From Acanthamoeba sp. SK_2022b (Eukaryota > Discosea > Longamoebia > Acanthamoebidae): DNA of 32,772 bases. Location of the stretch: positions 1 through 32,772 of the forward strand of contig JANDJZ010000500.1 of assembly GCA_027943245.1 (NCBI GenBank), written 5' to 3'. The stretch's first letter is position 1, and each line of letters begins with the position of its first letter. This document shows, piece by piece, positions 31,911-32,772 of the stretch. The translations under genes and the position numbers were made by a program. Below the pieces are notes generated by a model. The model was not told the origin of the DNA. It saw nothing but the letters and a program-made list of their open reading frames with translations, and ran no database searches.

Positions 31911-32772
31911 GGAACAGCTGCTCATCTCGGTACGAGCCGCAGTCTACTACTTCAGGGACAATGCTTGGCAGCCCGAAGATGGAGGACTCTCGCTGGTCAA
32001 CATCTACCACCACCCGACGCGAAATTCATATCGCGTCGTGGCCACGTCTCAGGTCATACGAGATAAGGTGAGAGCTCCCCTTTCCACTTTTACGAATCTC
32101 TCCCCCTCCTTTCTCCCCTCCCAGCAATCCTTTCCTCAATCGACTGCTCTGGTCTCGGTCTAGGTGGTTATCGACACGCCGCTCTACAAGGAGCTCACCT
32201 ACCAGAAGCCCGCCAAGACCTTCCATCAGTTCTCCGACAGTAAGTTCGCGTACGGCCTCAACTTTGCCTCACAGCTCGAGGCCAATAGCTTCGCGTCGAC
32301 CCTCCTCACCTCCGTGGACAAACTCAACGGTCTCGCCTTCCCCTTCTCCGCACCGCATTATTTCTTTCACCTCCTGCATGTCGTATTGACTTGTGTTATC
32401 CGCTTTCCCTTCATTCTTGTTGCTTAGACCCAGTCCCGGCGGCAGTCTCGGCGCCAGGTAATCCCAGCCTCCCCCACTCTGTTGTGAGTTGGCGTGTACG
32501 TGTTGAGCGCTGATGGTTTGCGCTCGTTGTGTGTTGGTGCAGTGCTGAAGACGAACGACAAGGACGCGAAGAAGAAGCAGAAGGAGGCGGAGAAAGAAGC
32601 CAAGCGACAGGCGCAGGAGGAAAAGAAAAAGAAGAAAGAGGACGAGAAGAAGAAAAAGGACGAGGAGAAGAGGGCCAAGAAGGCCGAGAAGGAGGCCAAC
32701 AAGAAGGGTGGCAAGACTCTCGGAGCGATCGGGAGAAGGGACTCCAAGATGCCCGTCGACGAAGACGCCGAA
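31911..32772 (+). CDS. EVH1 (WH1) domain protein, Ena/VASP-like, partial
   Basis: The gene runs off the right edge. EVH1 domains bind proline-rich ligands and place actin regulators at the cell edge. The domain is spread over two exons (31911-32067 and 32164-32329): LLISVRAAVYYFRDNAWQP, SLVNIYHHPTRNSYRVVA, then KTFHQFSDSKFAYGLNF and ANSFASTLLTSVDKLN. These match the VASP pattern VQIYHNPTxNSFRVV and FHQWxD...WGLNF. A small exon (32428-32457) follows, then a long Lys/Glu-rich helical stretch from 32543 to the end of the window. All these joins keep phase. The first exon was not found. Ena/VASP, with a later EVH2 part outside the window, is the likeliest class, but other EVH1 proteins are possible. 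Confidence 0.85.

Noticed and set aside
1..32772. CRISPR arrays, tRNA or rRNA genes
   Set aside because: No repeat-spacer pattern, cloverleaf with matching arms, or rRNA-like conserved segment was seen. The tandem repeats are simple microsatellites.

Overview
The window is nuclear DNA of a GC-rich, intron-dense unicellular eukaryote. Coding exons are GC-rich and are split by many short introns (about 60-280 bp) with GT-AG ends. Genes lie on both strands only tens to a few hundred bases apart. The gene set (a mitochondrial-type [FeFe]-hydrogenase in a cell that also appears to have cytochrome oxidase and peroxisomes, an EVH1 protein, a RapGAP, PEX11, RBM25) points to an amoebozoan. Acanthamoeba or a close relative is my best guess, because that genus is known to carry such a hydrogenase. 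The species is an inference.

Layout, left to right. 192-4555 (-) is a Rap-type GTPase-activating protein. 4792-5037 (+) is a tiny one-helix mitochondrial protein resembling cytochrome oxidase subunit VIIc. 5236-8175 (-) is the [FeFe]-hydrogenase, followed on the same strand by a WD40 protein (8351-9908) and a nitrilase-superfamily enzyme (9968-10936). 10937-12504 is an island of lower GC with palindromes and interleaved inverted repeats and no gene I can name. 12505-14286 (-) is a base-exchange phosphatidylserine synthase and 14469-16240 (-) is a leucine-rich-repeat protein. 16311-21811 (-) is a long chromatin gene that appears to join an AlkB-like fold, an SRA (YDG) domain and a PHD finger. 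22291-23356 (-) is PEX11, divergent from an STK19 homologue at 23567-24837 (+).

From 24888 to 28375 lies a compact molybdenum-cofactor locus. MOCS2A and MOCS2B are stacked 7 nt apart on the minus strand. They face MOCS1A and MOCS1B on the plus strand across about 130 bp. MOCS1A has a strong in-frame splice donor just before its Gly-Gly stop, and using it would fuse MOCS1A to MOCS1B. The four products cover both early steps of the pathway: GTP to cyclic pyranopterin phosphate, then to molybdopterin. The window ends with RBM25 (28492-31010, +) and the start of an EVH1-domain protein that runs off the right edge.

The most novel item is the AlkB-like/SRA/PHD protein. All three iron-ligand positions of its dioxygenase fold are substituted, which suggests a pseudo-enzyme turned chromatin reader. 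Exon joins were worked out by eye from splice signals and reading phase. None has been checked against transcripts.
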